From an uncultured Croceitalea sp. (GTDB lineage Bacteria; Bacteroidota; Bacteroidia; Flavobacteriales; Flavobacteriaceae), in NCBI GenBank assembly GCA_947495075.1, contig CANLXH010000001.1, forward strand, positions 868,001-932,000: DNA of 64,000 nucleotides, given 5' to 3'. Made by a program: the position numbers and the translations under genes. Positions 29,076-38,773 of the stretch are shown piece by piece. The notes under the pieces were generated by a model, which saw only the letters and a program-made list of their open reading frames with translations, had not been told where the DNA came from and ran no database searches. Every line of letters begins with the position of its first letter. Within the stretch, counting starts at the first letter, position 1.

Positions 29076-30281
29076 ATGTTAAGTGGTAAAAATGTCCTTT
29101 TGGGTATTACCGGGGGTATTGCTGCTTATAAAACAACCTTTCTTGTAAGATTACTTATAAAAGCTGGTGCCGAAGTCAAAATTATAATGACTCAAAGCGC
29201 CAGCTCTTTTGTTTCTCCACTCACTCTTTCTACATTATCTAAAAACCCTGTTTTACTCGATTTTGTAAATCAGGAAGATGGTAGTATTTCTTGGAATAAT
29301 CATGTAGAGTTAGGTCTTTGGGCAGACATATTTTTGGTAGCACCAGCTACTGCCAATACATTATCTAAAATGGCTAATGGAACCTGTGATAATCTATTGT
29401 TGGCCACATATCTTTCTGCAAAATGCCCTGTTTATTTTGCTCCTGCTATGGATTTGGATATGTATAAGCATGAATCAACCAAAAATTCACTAGAGAAATT
29501 ACAAAGTTTTGGTAATGTAATGATACCAGCTGAATCTGGAGAATTAGCTAGTGGTTTAATAGGCGAAGGTCGCATGGCAGAGCCAGAAAATAGTATCGCT
29601 TTTTTACAAAAACATTTGTCAGAGGAACTTCCTCTTTCTGGAAAGAAAGTTTTAATCACTGCAGGACCTACGCACGAAGCCATAGACCCTGTTCGTTTTC
29701 TTGGTAATCGTTCTTCTGGTACTATGGGTTTTGAATTGGCGAAAAAAGCCGCAGATTTAGGTGCAAAAGTTTTTTTAATATCAGGACCAACTAATTTATC
29801 TATTACTCATTTTGGTGTAGAATTAATTAGAATTACCTCTGCTGAAGAAATGTATACTGCGGTTCATAATCATTACAGTTCCATAGATATAGCGATATGT
29901 GCTGCTGCTGTTGCGGATTATCGTCCAAAGAAGATTTCTGAACAAAAAATAAAAAAGCAAGGAGACGGTTTACAAATAGAATTAGTTAGAACAAAGGATA
30001 TTTTACTTTCTATGGGTGAGCAAAAGAAGAATCAGTTTCTAGTAGGATTTGCATTAGAAACAGAGAATGAAGAAGAAAATGCTAAATCCAAACTGGAGCG
30101 TAAGAATTTAGATGCTATTGTTTTAAACTCTTTACAAGATAAAGGGGCTGGTTTTGGAGGCGCAACTAATAAAGTCACCTTCATTGATAAGAATTCTAAT
30201 GTAAAAGCGTTTGAACTTAAGACAAAGACTGAAGTTGCTTCAGATATCTGGTCAGAAATTATTACAAGAATTCATGCATAG
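29076..30281 (+). CDS. coaBC: Bifunctional phosphopantothenoylcysteine decarboxylase / phosphopantothenate-cysteine ligase
   Basis: A 401-residue fusion for two steps of coenzyme A synthesis. The flavin-dependent CoaC half (about 1-180) has the catalytic His76 in NNHVELGLW. The CoaB half starts near 188 with VLITAGPTHEAIDPVRFLGNRSSG. Two classical CoaC residues differ: PAMN reads PAMD (Asp126) and the reactive Cys before GxxGxGRM reads Ser159 (LASGLIGEGRM). The same change is probably widespread in Bacteroidota, but it alters the residue thought to reduce the intermediate. The last codons overlap the signal peptide of the next gene. Confidence 0.94.
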   Translation: MLSGKNVLLGITGGIAAYKTTFLVRLLIKAGAEVKIIMTQSASSFVSPLTLSTLSKNPVLLDFVNQEDGSISWNNHVELGLWADIFLVAPATANTLSKMANGTCDNLLLATYLSAKCPVYFAPAMDLDMYKHESTKNSLEKLQSFGNVMIPAESGELASGLIGEGRMAEPENSIAFLQKHLSEELPLSGKKVLITAGPTHEAIDPVRFLGNRSSGTMGFELAKKAADLGAKVFLISGPTNLSITHFGVELIRITSAEEMYTAVHNHYSSIDIAICAAAVADYRPKKISEQKIKKQGDGLQIELVRTKDILLSMGEQKKNQFLVGFALETENEEENAKSKLERKNLDAIVLNSLQDKGAGFGGATNKVTFIDKNSNVKAFELKTKTEVASDIWSEIITRIHA

Positions 30282-31167
30282 GTATATTTCCTTACTTTTT
30301 TCCTTACTTTTTTCTATCTGCGCTACTAGTCAGGAATTAAATTGTGAAATCACTGTAAATTATGATCAAGTACTTCAAACAAGACCAGAAGTATTTAAAA
30401 CTTTAGAGCGTTCGTTGAATGATTTTGTAAACAAGACAAAATGGACAAATCGCACATTTAAAGAAAATGAAAAAGTAAGTGCGCGGATGTTTATCACCAT
30501 CACTAAAGGTGAAGGAAATCGTTTTAACGCAACAATACAATTACAGTCTTCAAGACCAGTATATAATACTTCTTACGAGACTCCTATTTTTAATTATAAG
30601 GACAATTCTTTTGATTTTAATTATCAAGAATTTCAACCTTTAATTTTTAATACAAACAGCTTTGATTCTAATTTGATAGGTGTTATTTCTTATTATGTCT
30701 ATATCATACTTGGTTTAGATGCCGATACATTTTCATTGCAAGGAGGAGATGATTATTACAGGCAAGCTCAAAATATTGTAACCCAGGCTCAGGGTAGTAA
30801 TTTTTCTGGCTGGTCTCAATCTGCTCAGGACAACAGAACTCGTTTTGACTTGGTCGATGATTTACTTTCTAATACCTTTCGTGAGTATCGCATAGCTATG
30901 TACAATTATCATAGAAAGGGAATGGATATCATGAGTGATAATAATAGTACAGGAAAGCAAGTGGTTGCTGGAAGTTTACGTTTGTTTGAAACTCTAATAA
31001 AGAGAAGACCAAATGCCTTTTTAATTCAAACGTTTTTTGACGCTAAATCTGATGAGATTCAAAATATTTTCTCTGACGGCCCTAAAGTCGATATAGTCAA
31101 GCTCAAAGAAACCTTAAACAATGTAGCACCTTTCTACTCAGCTACTTGGAATGAGATAAAGTATTAG
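30274..31167 (+). CDS. DUF4835 family secreted protein
   Basis: A 297-residue exported protein. The signal peptide is residues 1-18 (MHRYISLLFSLLFSICATS), followed by QELNCEITVNYDQVL. Sequence and position between coaBC and recN match the DUF4835 family of Bacteroidota. It is soluble after cleavage, with no membrane span. The ATG 30274 overlaps the coaBC stop by 8 bases. Longer in-frame extensions would bury the signal peptide, so I reject them. Function is unknown; its constant neighbourhood with bamD suggests an envelope role. Confidence 0.87.
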   Translation: MHRYISLLFSLLFSICATSQELNCEITVNYDQVLQTRPEVFKTLERSLNDFVNKTKWTNRTFKENEKVSARMFITITKGEGNRFNATIQLQSSRPVYNTSYETPIFNYKDNSFDFNYQEFQPLIFNTNSFDSNLIGVISYYVYIILGLDADTFSLQGGDDYYRQAQNIVTQAQGSNFSGWSQSAQDNRTRFDLVDDLLSNTFREYRIAMYNYHRKGMDIMSDNNSTGKQVVAGSLRLFETLIKRRPNAFLIQTFFDAKSDEIQNIFSDGPKVDIVKLKETLNNVAPFYSATWNEIKY

Positions 31168-31188
31168 CTTTTTTACTTTAATAACATA

Positions 31189-31196
31189 TATCTTTG
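31189..31196 (+). promoter_or_regulatory. Candidate -7 promoter element of recN
   Basis: TATCTTTG matches TAnnTTTG and lies about 20 bases before the GTG start of recN. No clear -33 partner was found at the usual spacing. Confidence 0.45.
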
Positions 31197-31215
31197 CATT
31201 TCTAAATTATAGGCA

Positions 31216-32877
31216 GTGCTTACCCATCTTTCCATTAAGAATTATGCTTTAATAGAAGACTTAAATGTATCTTTTGCTAAAGGCTTTACTACAATAACAG
31301 GTGAGACTGGAGCAGGAAAATCTATACTATTAGGAGGGCTTTCTTTAGTGCTTGGTAAGCGAGCAGATTTATCTTCTTTAAAGAATAAGGATAACAAATG
31401 CATTATTGAGGCGTCTTTTGAAATTGAGCGTTATGCTTTGGAAATGTACTTTAAGGAAAATGATTTAGATTACGAAAAACAATCTATTTTACGAAGAGAG
31501 ATTCTCCCAAGCGGTAAGTCTAGAGCTTTTATTAATGATACTCCCGTAACTCTTGATATTCTTTCTGGATTAGGAGAGCGTTTAGTAGATATACACTCGC
31601 AACATCAAACTCTTAGGTTAACAGATAATGATTTTCAAATGAAAGTTATTGATGCTTTAGCAGAAAATTCTGAAAGCCTTACATATTATTCCACAATACT
31701 CAATCATTATCAAAATGTATTAAAAGAATTACAAGAACTACAAGATTTTCAATCTAATGCGGATAAAGAATTGGATTATAACAGTTTCTTATTTGAGGAA
31801 CTAGAAAATGCTCCTTTGAAAATTGGCGTTCAACAAGCTTTAGAAACAGAGTATGAGGAACTTAATAATGTTGAAACAATATTAGAGCAATTATCACACG
31901 CTTATCAATTATTAAACGCTGAGCGGTTAGGTGTTTTAAATAGTATTTCAGAATTGCAACACGCCACGCAGAAACTAGAAGGATTTGGAACCCAATTTAA
32001 AGAATTAAACCAGCGTGTACAATCTTTAGCTATCGAGATTGCTGATATTGCAAGTGATTTAGAAGTACAACAGGATAGAGTAGAAGCCAATCCAAAACGT
32101 TTGGAAGAAGTAAATAGCCAATTACAGTTGCTTCATAATCTATTCAAAAAGCATCAAGTAACTTCTGTTGAAGAACTTATTACAATAAGAGAAGATTTAT
32201 CTGTTAAAGTTGAAGCTTCAAGTAATATCGAATCTAGAATTTTAGAAAAACAGCAAGTAGTAACTCAAAAAGAAGCAGAGCTAGATAAGATAGCTTTAAA
32301 AATACGAGAAAACCGAAATGCAGTGATTCCTAAGCTAAAATCTTTATTACAGGAAAAATTAGCTGCTCTTGGGATGTCATCATCTACATTTCAGATAGTA
32401 TTGACACCATCGGATACATTTACCGCCAATGGAAAAGACAAGTTGAGTTTTCTTTTTTCGGCTAATAGAGGTAGTACTTATGGCGAATTAAAAAAAGTAG
32501 CTTCTGGTGGAGAATTATCTCGAATAATGCTAACCATAAAATCAATATTAGCAGCATATGAACATTTACCTACATTAATGTTTGATGAAATTGATACTGG
32601 AGTTTCTGGAGAAATCTCTAACAAGATGGGTGAGATTATGCAAGAAATGAGTGTTAATATGCAGGTCTTTTCCATAACCCATCTTCCACAAGTGGCATCT
32701 AAAGGAGCGCATCAATACAAAGTATACAAGCATGAAAGTGCAAATACAACAACAACTCATATGAGAAAGCTTGGCGCTGAGGAACGAATTAATGAATTGG
32801 CAGAAATGCTAGGCGGTAAATCACTTTCAGAATCTGCAATGGCTCACGCCCGCGAATTACTAGAATCAAATAGTTAA
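31216..32877 (+). CDS. recN: DNA repair protein RecN
   Basis: A 553-residue SMC-like ATPase for double-strand-break repair. The Walker A motif GETGAGKS is at 29-36. A long coiled coil fills about 150-380. The ABC signature ASGGELSRIML (about 429-439) and the Walker B DEIDTGVSGE (about 456-465) are in the C-terminal half, so both ATPase halves are complete. The start is a GTG at 31216, giving VLTHLSIKNYALIEDL, which matches the family N-terminus. A -7 element precedes it, so it can be expressed apart from the bamD unit. Confidence 0.95.
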   Translation: MLTHLSIKNYALIEDLNVSFAKGFTTITGETGAGKSILLGGLSLVLGKRADLSSLKNKDNKCIIEASFEIERYALEMYFKENDLDYEKQSILRREILPSGKSRAFINDTPVTLDILSGLGERLVDIHSQHQTLRLTDNDFQMKVIDALAENSESLTYYSTILNHYQNVLKELQELQDFQSNADKELDYNSFLFEELENAPLKIGVQQALETEYEELNNVETILEQLSHAYQLLNAERLGVLNSISELQHATQKLEGFGTQFKELNQRVQSLAIEIADIASDLEVQQDRVEANPKRLEEVNSQLQLLHNLFKKHQVTSVEELITIREDLSVKVEASSNIESRILEKQQVVTQKEAELDKIALKIRENRNAVIPKLKSLLQEKLAALGMSSSTFQIVLTPSDTFTANGKDKLSFLFSANRGSTYGELKKVASGGELSRIMLTIKSILAAYEHLPTLMFDEIDTGVSGEISNKMGEIMQEMSVNMQVFSITHLPQVASKGAHQYKVYKHESANTTTTHMRKLGAEERINELAEMLGGKSLSESAMAHARELLESNS

Positions 32878-32927
32878 TTACAAGGCTATTTGGCTAGGAA
32901 CAACTACTAAATCAATACCCAAATTGC

Positions 32928-32935
32928 TATATTTG
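32928..32935 (+). promoter_or_regulatory. Candidate -7 promoter element of fabI
   Basis: TATATTTG matches TAnnTTTG and would give a leader of about 20 bases before the ATG at 32961. Confidence 0.45.
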
Positions 32936-32960
32936 CGACCTAAACCAACAATAAAAATAC

Positions 32961-33773
32961 ATGGGGTATAACTTGTTAAAAGGAAAAAGAGGTATCATTT
33001 TTGGAGCTTTAGATGAAAATTCTATAGCTTGGAAAACTGCAGAAAGAGTTCATGAAGAAGGTGGAACCTTCGTTTTGACTAATGCGCCTATAGCTATGCG
33101 AATGGGTCAAATAAAAGTACTAGCAGAAAAAACAGGTTCTGAAATTATTCCAGCAGATGCTACCAATGAAGAAGATTTAGAAAATTTAGTTTCTAAATCT
33201 GTGGAAATTTTAGGTGGAAAATTAGATTTTGTTTTACATTCAATTGGAATGTCTGTTAATGTTAGAAAGGGTCGCGCGTACACAGATGAGAAATATGATT
33301 TTACAACAAAGGGCTGGGATGTATCGGCACTTTCTTTTCATAAAGTAATGCAATCGCTATACAAAGCAGACGCAATGAGCGAGTGGGGGAGTATTGTTGC
33401 TTTAACATACATGGCAGCGCAAAGAACTTTCCCTGATTATAATGATATGGCAGATAATAAAGCTTACTTAGAATCTGTAGCACGTAGTTTTGGCTATTTC
33501 TTTGGAAAAGAGAAGAAAGTAAGAGTAAATACTATTTCTCAATCGCCAACGCCAACAACGGCTGGTCAAGGAGTAAAAGGTTTTGATGGTTTTATTAGCT
33601 ATGCGGAAAAAATGTCTCCTCTTGGTAATGCAACTGCTTCTGATTGTGCAGATTATACCATATCACTATTTTCAGATTTGACTAAAAAAGTTACCATGCA
33701 AAATCTATTTCATGATGGTGGCTTTTCCAATACTGGCGTAAGTCAAGAAGTGATAGATGAATTTACAGAATAA
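32961..33773 (+). CDS. fabI: Enoyl-[acyl-carrier-protein] reductase FabI
   Basis: A 270-residue short-chain dehydrogenase-type reductase for the last step of fatty-acid elongation. The FabI active site is present: Tyr150 in LTYMAAQ, Tyr160 in FPDYNDM and Lys167 in NKAY, with the spacing of E. coli FabI (146/156/163). The N-terminal GIIFGALDENSIAW is the dinucleotide-binding motif of this branch. It is monocistronic, with its own promoter element and a strong terminator. FabI is the target of triclosan-type inhibitors, though sensitivity cannot be read from sequence alone. Confidence 0.96.
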   Translation: MGYNLLKGKRGIIFGALDENSIAWKTAERVHEEGGTFVLTNAPIAMRMGQIKVLAEKTGSEIIPADATNEEDLENLVSKSVEILGGKLDFVLHSIGMSVNVRKGRAYTDEKYDFTTKGWDVSALSFHKVMQSLYKADAMSEWGSIVALTYMAAQRTFPDYNDMADNKAYLESVARSFGYFFGKEKKVRVNTISQSPTPTTAGQGVKGFDGFISYAEKMSPLGNATASDCADYTISLFSDLTKKVTMQNLFHDGGFSNTGVSQEVIDEFTE

Positions 33774-33791
33774 TAGTATTTAATATGTTTT

Positions 33792-33817
33792 AAAGCCATC
33801 CATATTAGGATGGCTTT
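33792..33817 (+). terminator. rho-independent terminator of fabI
   Basis: A perfect 10-bp stem AAAGCCATCC/GGATGGCTTT with a 6-base loop sits 18 bases after the fabI stop, 15 bases before the glycosyltransferase start. Confidence 0.75.
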
Positions 33818-33832
33818 CGTATTTATAGCCAT

Positions 33833-34843
33833 ATGCGTAATTTAAGTTTTTCATTTATAATCCCTGTATTTAATAGACCAGACGAGATTCAGGAGTTGTT
33901 AGAGAGTCTTTCAAAACAGGATTTTACTAAACCTTTTGAAATTGTAATTGTAGAAGACGGCTCTGCCTTGAGTTCGGAAAAGGTAATAGCAAATTTTAAA
34001 GAAAAACTTCAAATTTCTTATTATCAAAAGGATAATTCTGGACCTGGTGATTCAAGAAACTATGGAATGCAACGAGCTAAAGGAAATTATTTTATTGTTT
34101 TAGATTCAGATTGTATTATTCCATCCAAATATTTAACTGAGGCGGAGAAAGAATTAAAAAAAAGGTTCGTTCATTGTTATGGAGGACCAGATGCTGCACA
34201 CGAATCATTTTCTTTAGTACAAAAAGCAATTAATTATGTAATGACCTCTCTATTTACAACTGGAGGTATACGGGGTAATAAAAAAGCCTTAGACAAGTTT
34301 CAGCCACGAAGCTTTAATATGGGCATTTCTAAAGAAGCTTTTGAAGCGACTGGAGGCTTTGGAAATATTCACCCTGGCGAGGATCCTGATTTAACATTTA
34401 GAATTTGGAATGCAGGCTATAATACGCGGTTATTTCCTAATGCTTTTGTTTATCATAAGCGCCGTATTGATTGGAGTAAGTTTTATAAGCAGGTAAATAA
34501 ATTTGGAATGGTGAGACCAATTTTAAACAAGTGGCATCCTAAGACTAAGAAACTTACTTATTGGTTCCCTACTTTATTTATTATTGGTTTATTAATTTCA
34601 ATTCCTCTTTACATATTTGGTATTGTTTGGCCTGTTTGGTGTTATGGTATTTATTTCCTCTTAATTTTTGCAGACTCTTTAGTTAAAAATAAGAATATCG
34701 CAATTGCATTACTTTCAATTTACGCTACTTTAATACAATTTGTCGGTTATGGTTGGGGTTTTCTAAAGTCAACCTTCTTGCTTAACTTTAGCAATAAGGA
34801 AGCCGAAGAAGTATTGCCAAAGCTGTTCTTTAAAAAAGATTAA
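33833..34843 (+). CDS. Family 2 glycosyltransferase, membrane-bound
   Basis: A 336-residue GT-A fold enzyme. The N-terminal FSFIIPVFNRPDEI and VEDGSA are the nucleotide-sugar-binding motifs. The metal-binding DxD is DSD at 91-93, and the catalytic-base ED is at 183-184 in HPGEDPDLTFR. The C-terminal 90 residues form two or three membrane spans from about 238. The acceptor is unknown, but it probably builds a surface glycan or glycolipid on the cytoplasmic face. It lies between the fabI terminator and the YbbR-like gene, 5 bases before the latter. Confidence 0.88.
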   Translation: MRNLSFSFIIPVFNRPDEIQELLESLSKQDFTKPFEIVIVEDGSALSSEKVIANFKEKLQISYYQKDNSGPGDSRNYGMQRAKGNYFIVLDSDCIIPSKYLTEAEKELKKRFVHCYGGPDAAHESFSLVQKAINYVMTSLFTTGGIRGNKKALDKFQPRSFNMGISKEAFEATGGFGNIHPGEDPDLTFRIWNAGYNTRLFPNAFVYHKRRIDWSKFYKQVNKFGMVRPILNKWHPKTKKLTYWFPTLFIIGLLISIPLYIFGIVWPVWCYGIYFLLIFADSLVKNKNIAIALLSIYATLIQFVGYGWGFLKSTFLLNFSNKEAEEVLPKLFFKKD

Positions 34844-34848
34844 TTCTT

Positions 34849-35805
34849 GTGCTGCGAAAAATTATAAATGAGCTACATAAAAGGAAAGTAAAAGTTTTTT
34901 TACTGTTTTTGTTATGCTCAATTTTAGCATGGAGTGTTAGTAAATTTTCCGATTCATATGAATCAAGAACTACGTTTAAGCTCAAATATGAACAATTTCC
35001 AGATTCACTTCTATTAAATAATTCAGAGGTAGCTGTTTTTGTAGCTAAGCTTAGAGCTAGTGGGTTTCAATTTTTAAGCTACGGTTTAAACCAAAAAGAG
35101 ATTAAGGTTGATTTACAACAGATAGAGAATAACGGAGACGATTATTTTTTGACAGCGAATGAATTGAAAATACAAATGGAGCGTCAGCTTTCAAACACTG
35201 TATCCTTATTAGAACTTGAAAAGGATACCTTTTTTATCGATTTATATAAAGTAGTTGTAAAAGAGATTCCAATAAAGCCAAATGTTACAATTGGCGTAGC
35301 CCCCAATCATTTAATGGAGGGAGAGTTAGAATTAAACCCTAAAACAGCTACTATAAAAGGTCCGTCAAAAGAAGTGTCAAAAATTGACAACATTGTAACA
35401 GATCAATTAGTTTTGAGTGAGTTATCTGGTAATTTTTCTGAGGAGCTTATTTTGTTGAAGCCAGAGCTTGCAAAAAATGCTATACTACTCACCAAAAAAG
35501 TAGAAATTTCCGGAAAAATTGTTGAGTTTTCTGAAAGAGAATTTAATGTTACTATTGATTCTAAAAATTTACCAAAAGGCTATGGGATAAAAATATTTCC
35601 AAATAAAATTGAGTTGGTTTGTAAGGCAAGTATTGATGCTTTAAAGTCTATGAAACCTTCAGACTTTAAAGTTGTAGTCGATTATCAATCCTTAACAAAC
35701 ACGAATAACAAGTATTTAAACGTTAGACTCGTTAATAAACCAGAAAATGCTTATTCAGTTCGCTTACTAACTAATCGCGTGGAATTTGTTTTGGAAAAGC
35801 TATGA
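34849..35805 (+). CDS. YbbR-like domain protein
   Basis: A 318-residue protein with one membrane span at about 15-31 and a beta-rich exported part. The repeats ending in phrases such as LNPKTATIKGPSKEVSKIDNIVT (about 163-185) are typical of YbbR-like domains. In Firmicutes YbbR (CdaR) regulates diadenylate cyclase. The Bacteroidota protein stands next to coaE and its role is unknown. The start is a GTG at 34849, since no ATG precedes the membrane span. The stop overlaps the coaE start by 4 bases. Confidence 0.8.
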   Translation: MLRKIINELHKRKVKVFLLFLLCSILAWSVSKFSDSYESRTTFKLKYEQFPDSLLLNNSEVAVFVAKLRASGFQFLSYGLNQKEIKVDLQQIENNGDDYFLTANELKIQMERQLSNTVSLLELEKDTFFIDLYKVVVKEIPIKPNVTIGVAPNHLMEGELELNPKTATIKGPSKEVSKIDNIVTDQLVLSELSGNFSEELILLKPELAKNAILLTKKVEISGKIVEFSEREFNVTIDSKNLPKGYGIKIFPNKIELVCKASIDALKSMKPSDFKVVVDYQSLTNTNNKYLNVRLVNKPENAYSVRLLTNRVEFVLEKL

Positions 35806-36386
35806 TTGTAGGTCTTACAGGTGGTATCGGTAGCGGCAAAAGTACAGTAGCAAAAATGTTTGAAAGACTAGGTGTGCCTGTTTATAACTCTGATAAGGAG
35901 GCTAAGTTGCTTATGAATACTTCAAAAGCTATTCGAAAAGCTATTGAAAACTTGTTAGGTGAGGAATCGTACTTAAAAAATGAATTAAACCGTGAATACA
36001 TTGCTAAAAAAGTTTTTAACGATAAAGCACTTTTGGCAAAATTGAATAAAATTGTTCATCCAGAGGTTAAAAAACACTTTAAAGCGTGGTACGTTAAACA
36101 AAACTACGCATATGTAGTTCAGGAAAGCGCATTGATTTTTGAGAACGAATCGCAGGAAAATTATGACAAAGTAGTTTTGGTTACCGCACCAATATCAGTA
36201 CGTATTGATAGGGTGATTAAAAGAGATAATATTCCTGAAAGTGCTGTATTGACTAGGGTTTCTAATCAACTTACAGATGTTGAAAAGGTAGATTTAGCCG
36301 ATTATATTATTGAAAATATTGATTTAGAAGTGACGTTTGAAAGTATTAAAAACATTCACGACCAATTACTAAAAGAGATTTGGTAA
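35802..36386 (+). CDS. coaE: Dephospho-CoA kinase
   Basis: A 194-residue P-loop kinase for the last step of coenzyme A synthesis. The P-loop GLTGGIGSGKST covers residues 4-15. The segment YNSDKEAKLLM (about 28-38) and the lid region with RVIKRDNI (about 134-141) are as expected. Length is normal. It overlaps the YbbR-like gene by 4 bases. With coaBC at 29,076 this window carries two separate genes of the CoA pathway. Confidence 0.95.
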   Translation: MIVGLTGGIGSGKSTVAKMFERLGVPVYNSDKEAKLLMNTSKAIRKAIENLLGEESYLKNELNREYIAKKVFNDKALLAKLNKIVHPEVKKHFKAWYVKQNYAYVVQESALIFENESQENYDKVVLVTAPISVRIDRVIKRDNIPESAVLTRVSNQLTDVEKVDLADYIIENIDLEVTFESIKNIHDQLLKEIW

Positions 36387-36464
36387 ACGCAATATTTTAA
36401 CATTTTTGTTAAGGTTAGGTTAAACGGGAAATCCCCTAAATGTTAAATTTCTAATTTTACCATA

Positions 36465-38042
36465 ATGAACAAGAAGCGTTTTGTTCTTCTCGTTATCTTA
36501 ATGAGCCTCTCTCTTATTGGAATTATTTCTGTTCAGGTCTATTGGATTAAACAGTCTGTAGAAGATAAGGAAGAGCAATTTTCGAATGCGGTTGAAGATG
36601 TTTTAGATAAGGTTGCGGCAAGAGTAGAAGATAGAGAGCGTAAGGATTACATGGACAGAGTTGTCAATGCAGATAGCTTAAATGTTCCAAAATCCGAAAA
36701 GTTAAGGAGTATTCTGTTTGTTGACCGTGACTTAAACTCAGATGAGATAAGGCTTTTTCAGCACGGTATTTTAGAAGAAGATTATGGATCTTCTTCCATG
36801 TTCTTTGATAATCCTGGAGGTATAGATACGATACCACTCAAAAACTTTACAACTAGGCGTTCTACGACTATTTTTAAGGAAGACTTTGGTTTGGACGGAA
36901 GAAGCTATGGCTTAACGCCATTGCAGAAAATTGAAAAACTAGGGGGACTGGCTGAAGCAGAAAAAATACTTCTTAATGAAGTTCTTTCGGATGCAGCTAA
37001 AAGTGTTCCAATTCATAAAAGAGTATCTAATCAAGAAATACAATTACTTTTAAGCCGAGAGCTAGAAAATAGAGGTATAGATATAGATTATGAATATGGA
37101 GTTTATAGCAGTGGTTTTCCCACTAAAATAAAATCTAAAAAATTCAAATTTGCTAACACAGCGGTATATGATACACCAATCTTTAGAGATACTGAAGGCG
37201 ATACAAATTTTGCCTTGTTGTTGTCATTCCCAACAAAGAAAAAGTTTTTACTTAGTAGTATTATGACTATGGCAGTATTGTCATTGATTTTTGTTCTAGT
37301 AATTATCATCGCATATTCTAGTGCAATCTATCAATTGATACAGCAAAAGCAAATCTCAGAAATAAAGTCAGACTTTATAAATAACATGACGCATGAGTTT
37401 AAAACGCCTATAGCGACAATTAATCTTGCTGTTGAAGCCATTAGGAACCCTAAGTCTATTAATGATAAAGAGAAAGTGCTTAGGTATCTTGGAATGATTA
37501 GGGATGAGAATAAGCGTATGCACGCTCAAGTAGAAAACGTATTGCGGATATCTAAACTAGAGAAAAATCAATTAGACATTAGCAAAGATAGAGTTGATGC
37601 TCATGAGATTATAACTGACGCGATTACTCATGTAGAATTGATAGTTGAAGATAGAGGTGGGTATATTAAAACACATTTAGATGCAGAAAGATCAGATGTT
37701 TTGGCAAACGAGATGCATTTTACTAATGTTATTGTAAACGTTCTTGATAATGCTGTTAAATATTCTCCAGAAGCTCCTAAGATAGATGTATCAACAGAGA
37801 AAGCGAAGAATAGCATCATTATAAAAATACAAGACCAAGGCTCAGGTATGAGTAAGGTTGTATTAAAAAAGGTTTTTGAAAAGTTCTATAGAGAACATAC
37901 AGGAAATATACACAACGTTAAAGGTCATGGATTGGGCTTAGCGTATGTGAAGAAAATAGTAGATGATCACCAAGGTGAAGTATATGTTGAAAGTGAAAAG
38001 GGAAAAGGAAGCACTTTTTATATTAAACTGCCTTTAATTTAA
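36465..38042 (+). CDS. Sensor histidine kinase, RprX-like
   Basis: A 525-residue membrane kinase. Transmembrane segments are at about 6-26 and 267-290, enclosing a periplasmic sensor region of about 235 residues. The phospho-accepting His is His310 in NNMTHEFKTP. The ATP-binding domain has the N box VLDNAVKYSPE (about 425-435), a DQGSGMS G1 motif and the G2 GHGLGLAYVKKIV. The partner regulator follows 5 bases later. The pair resembles RprX/RprY of Bacteroides, which is a family-level comparison only. The signal sensed is unknown. Confidence 0.9.
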   Translation: MNKKRFVLLVILMSLSLIGIISVQVYWIKQSVEDKEEQFSNAVEDVLDKVAARVEDRERKDYMDRVVNADSLNVPKSEKLRSILFVDRDLNSDEIRLFQHGILEEDYGSSSMFFDNPGGIDTIPLKNFTTRRSTTIFKEDFGLDGRSYGLTPLQKIEKLGGLAEAEKILLNEVLSDAAKSVPIHKRVSNQEIQLLLSRELENRGIDIDYEYGVYSSGFPTKIKSKKFKFANTAVYDTPIFRDTEGDTNFALLLSFPTKKKFLLSSIMTMAVLSLIFVLVIIIAYSSAIYQLIQQKQISEIKSDFINNMTHEFKTPIATINLAVEAIRNPKSINDKEKVLRYLGMIRDENKRMHAQVENVLRISKLEKNQLDISKDRVDAHEIITDAITHVELIVEDRGGYIKTHLDAERSDVLANEMHFTNVIVNVLDNAVKYSPEAPKIDVSTEKAKNSIIIKIQDQGSGMSKVVLKKVFEKFYREHTGNIHNVKGHGLGLAYVKKIVDDHQGEVYVESEKGKGSTFYIKLPLI

Positions 38043-38047
38043 AAATT

Positions 38048-38761
38048 ATGGAAACAGAAAATAAGAAAATACTTTTAGTGGAAGATGATCCAAACTTTGG
38101 AATTGTTTTGAAAGATTATTTGCAAATGAATGATTTTGATGTTGTTCTTGCGAAGAACGGAATGGAAGGTTTTGAGAAATTTAAAAAAGACAATTATGAT
38201 GTCTGTATACTAGATGTTATGATGCCTTACAAAGACGGCTTTACTTTGGCAAAAGAAATACGTGAAAAGAACGAGAATGTTCCAATCGTATTCTTAACTG
38301 CAAAAACAATGAAAGAAGATGTTTTAAAAGGATATAAAGCTGGAGCAGATGACTATTTAAATAAACCTTTTGATTCTGAAGTTCTTTTAATGAAACTTAA
38401 AGCGATACTTCAAAGAAAAGCTTCTAATACATTAGCAGACAGCAAACAATTCGAATTTAAAATAGGAAATTTCCATCTAAATTCTAAATTACGTTTCTTA
38501 AAATATAAGGAGGAAGAACCCATTAAACTTTCTCCAAAAGAGAATGAATTACTCCGCCTTTTAGCCTTGCATGAAAACGATTTAATGCCAAGAGAATTAG
38601 CATTAACTAAGATTTGGAGAGATGATAATTACTTTACCTCGAGAAGTATGGATGTTTATATTGCTAAGCTTCGTAAATACTTAAAACGAGATGACGTTGT
38701 TGAAATCTTAAACATTCATGGAGAAGGTTTCCGCTTAGTTGTTAAAGTTGAAGGAGAATAA
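38048..38761 (+). CDS. OmpR-family response regulator, RprY-like
   Basis: A 237-residue regulator. The receiver has the acidic pair Asp13-Asp14, phospho-acceptor Asp56 in ILDVMMP, and Lys106 in YLNKPF, so it should be fully phosphorylatable. The C-terminal winged helix (about 135-232) shows SPKENELLRLLALHENDLMPRE and SRSMDVYIAKLRKYLK, typical of OmpR/PhoB. It is read from the same message as the kinase upstream. RprY of Bacteroides and Porphyromonas responds to stress; the target genes here are unknown. A very stable terminator follows. Confidence 0.92.
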   Translation: METENKKILLVEDDPNFGIVLKDYLQMNDFDVVLAKNGMEGFEKFKKDNYDVCILDVMMPYKDGFTLAKEIREKNENVPIVFLTAKTMKEDVLKGYKAGADDYLNKPFDSEVLLMKLKAILQRKASNTLADSKQFEFKIGNFHLNSKLRFLKYKEEEPIKLSPKENELLRLLALHENDLMPRELALTKIWRDDNYFTSRSMDVYIAKLRKYLKRDDVVEILNIHGEGFRLVVKVEGE

Positions 38762-38773
38762 TAGTTGAACCCC

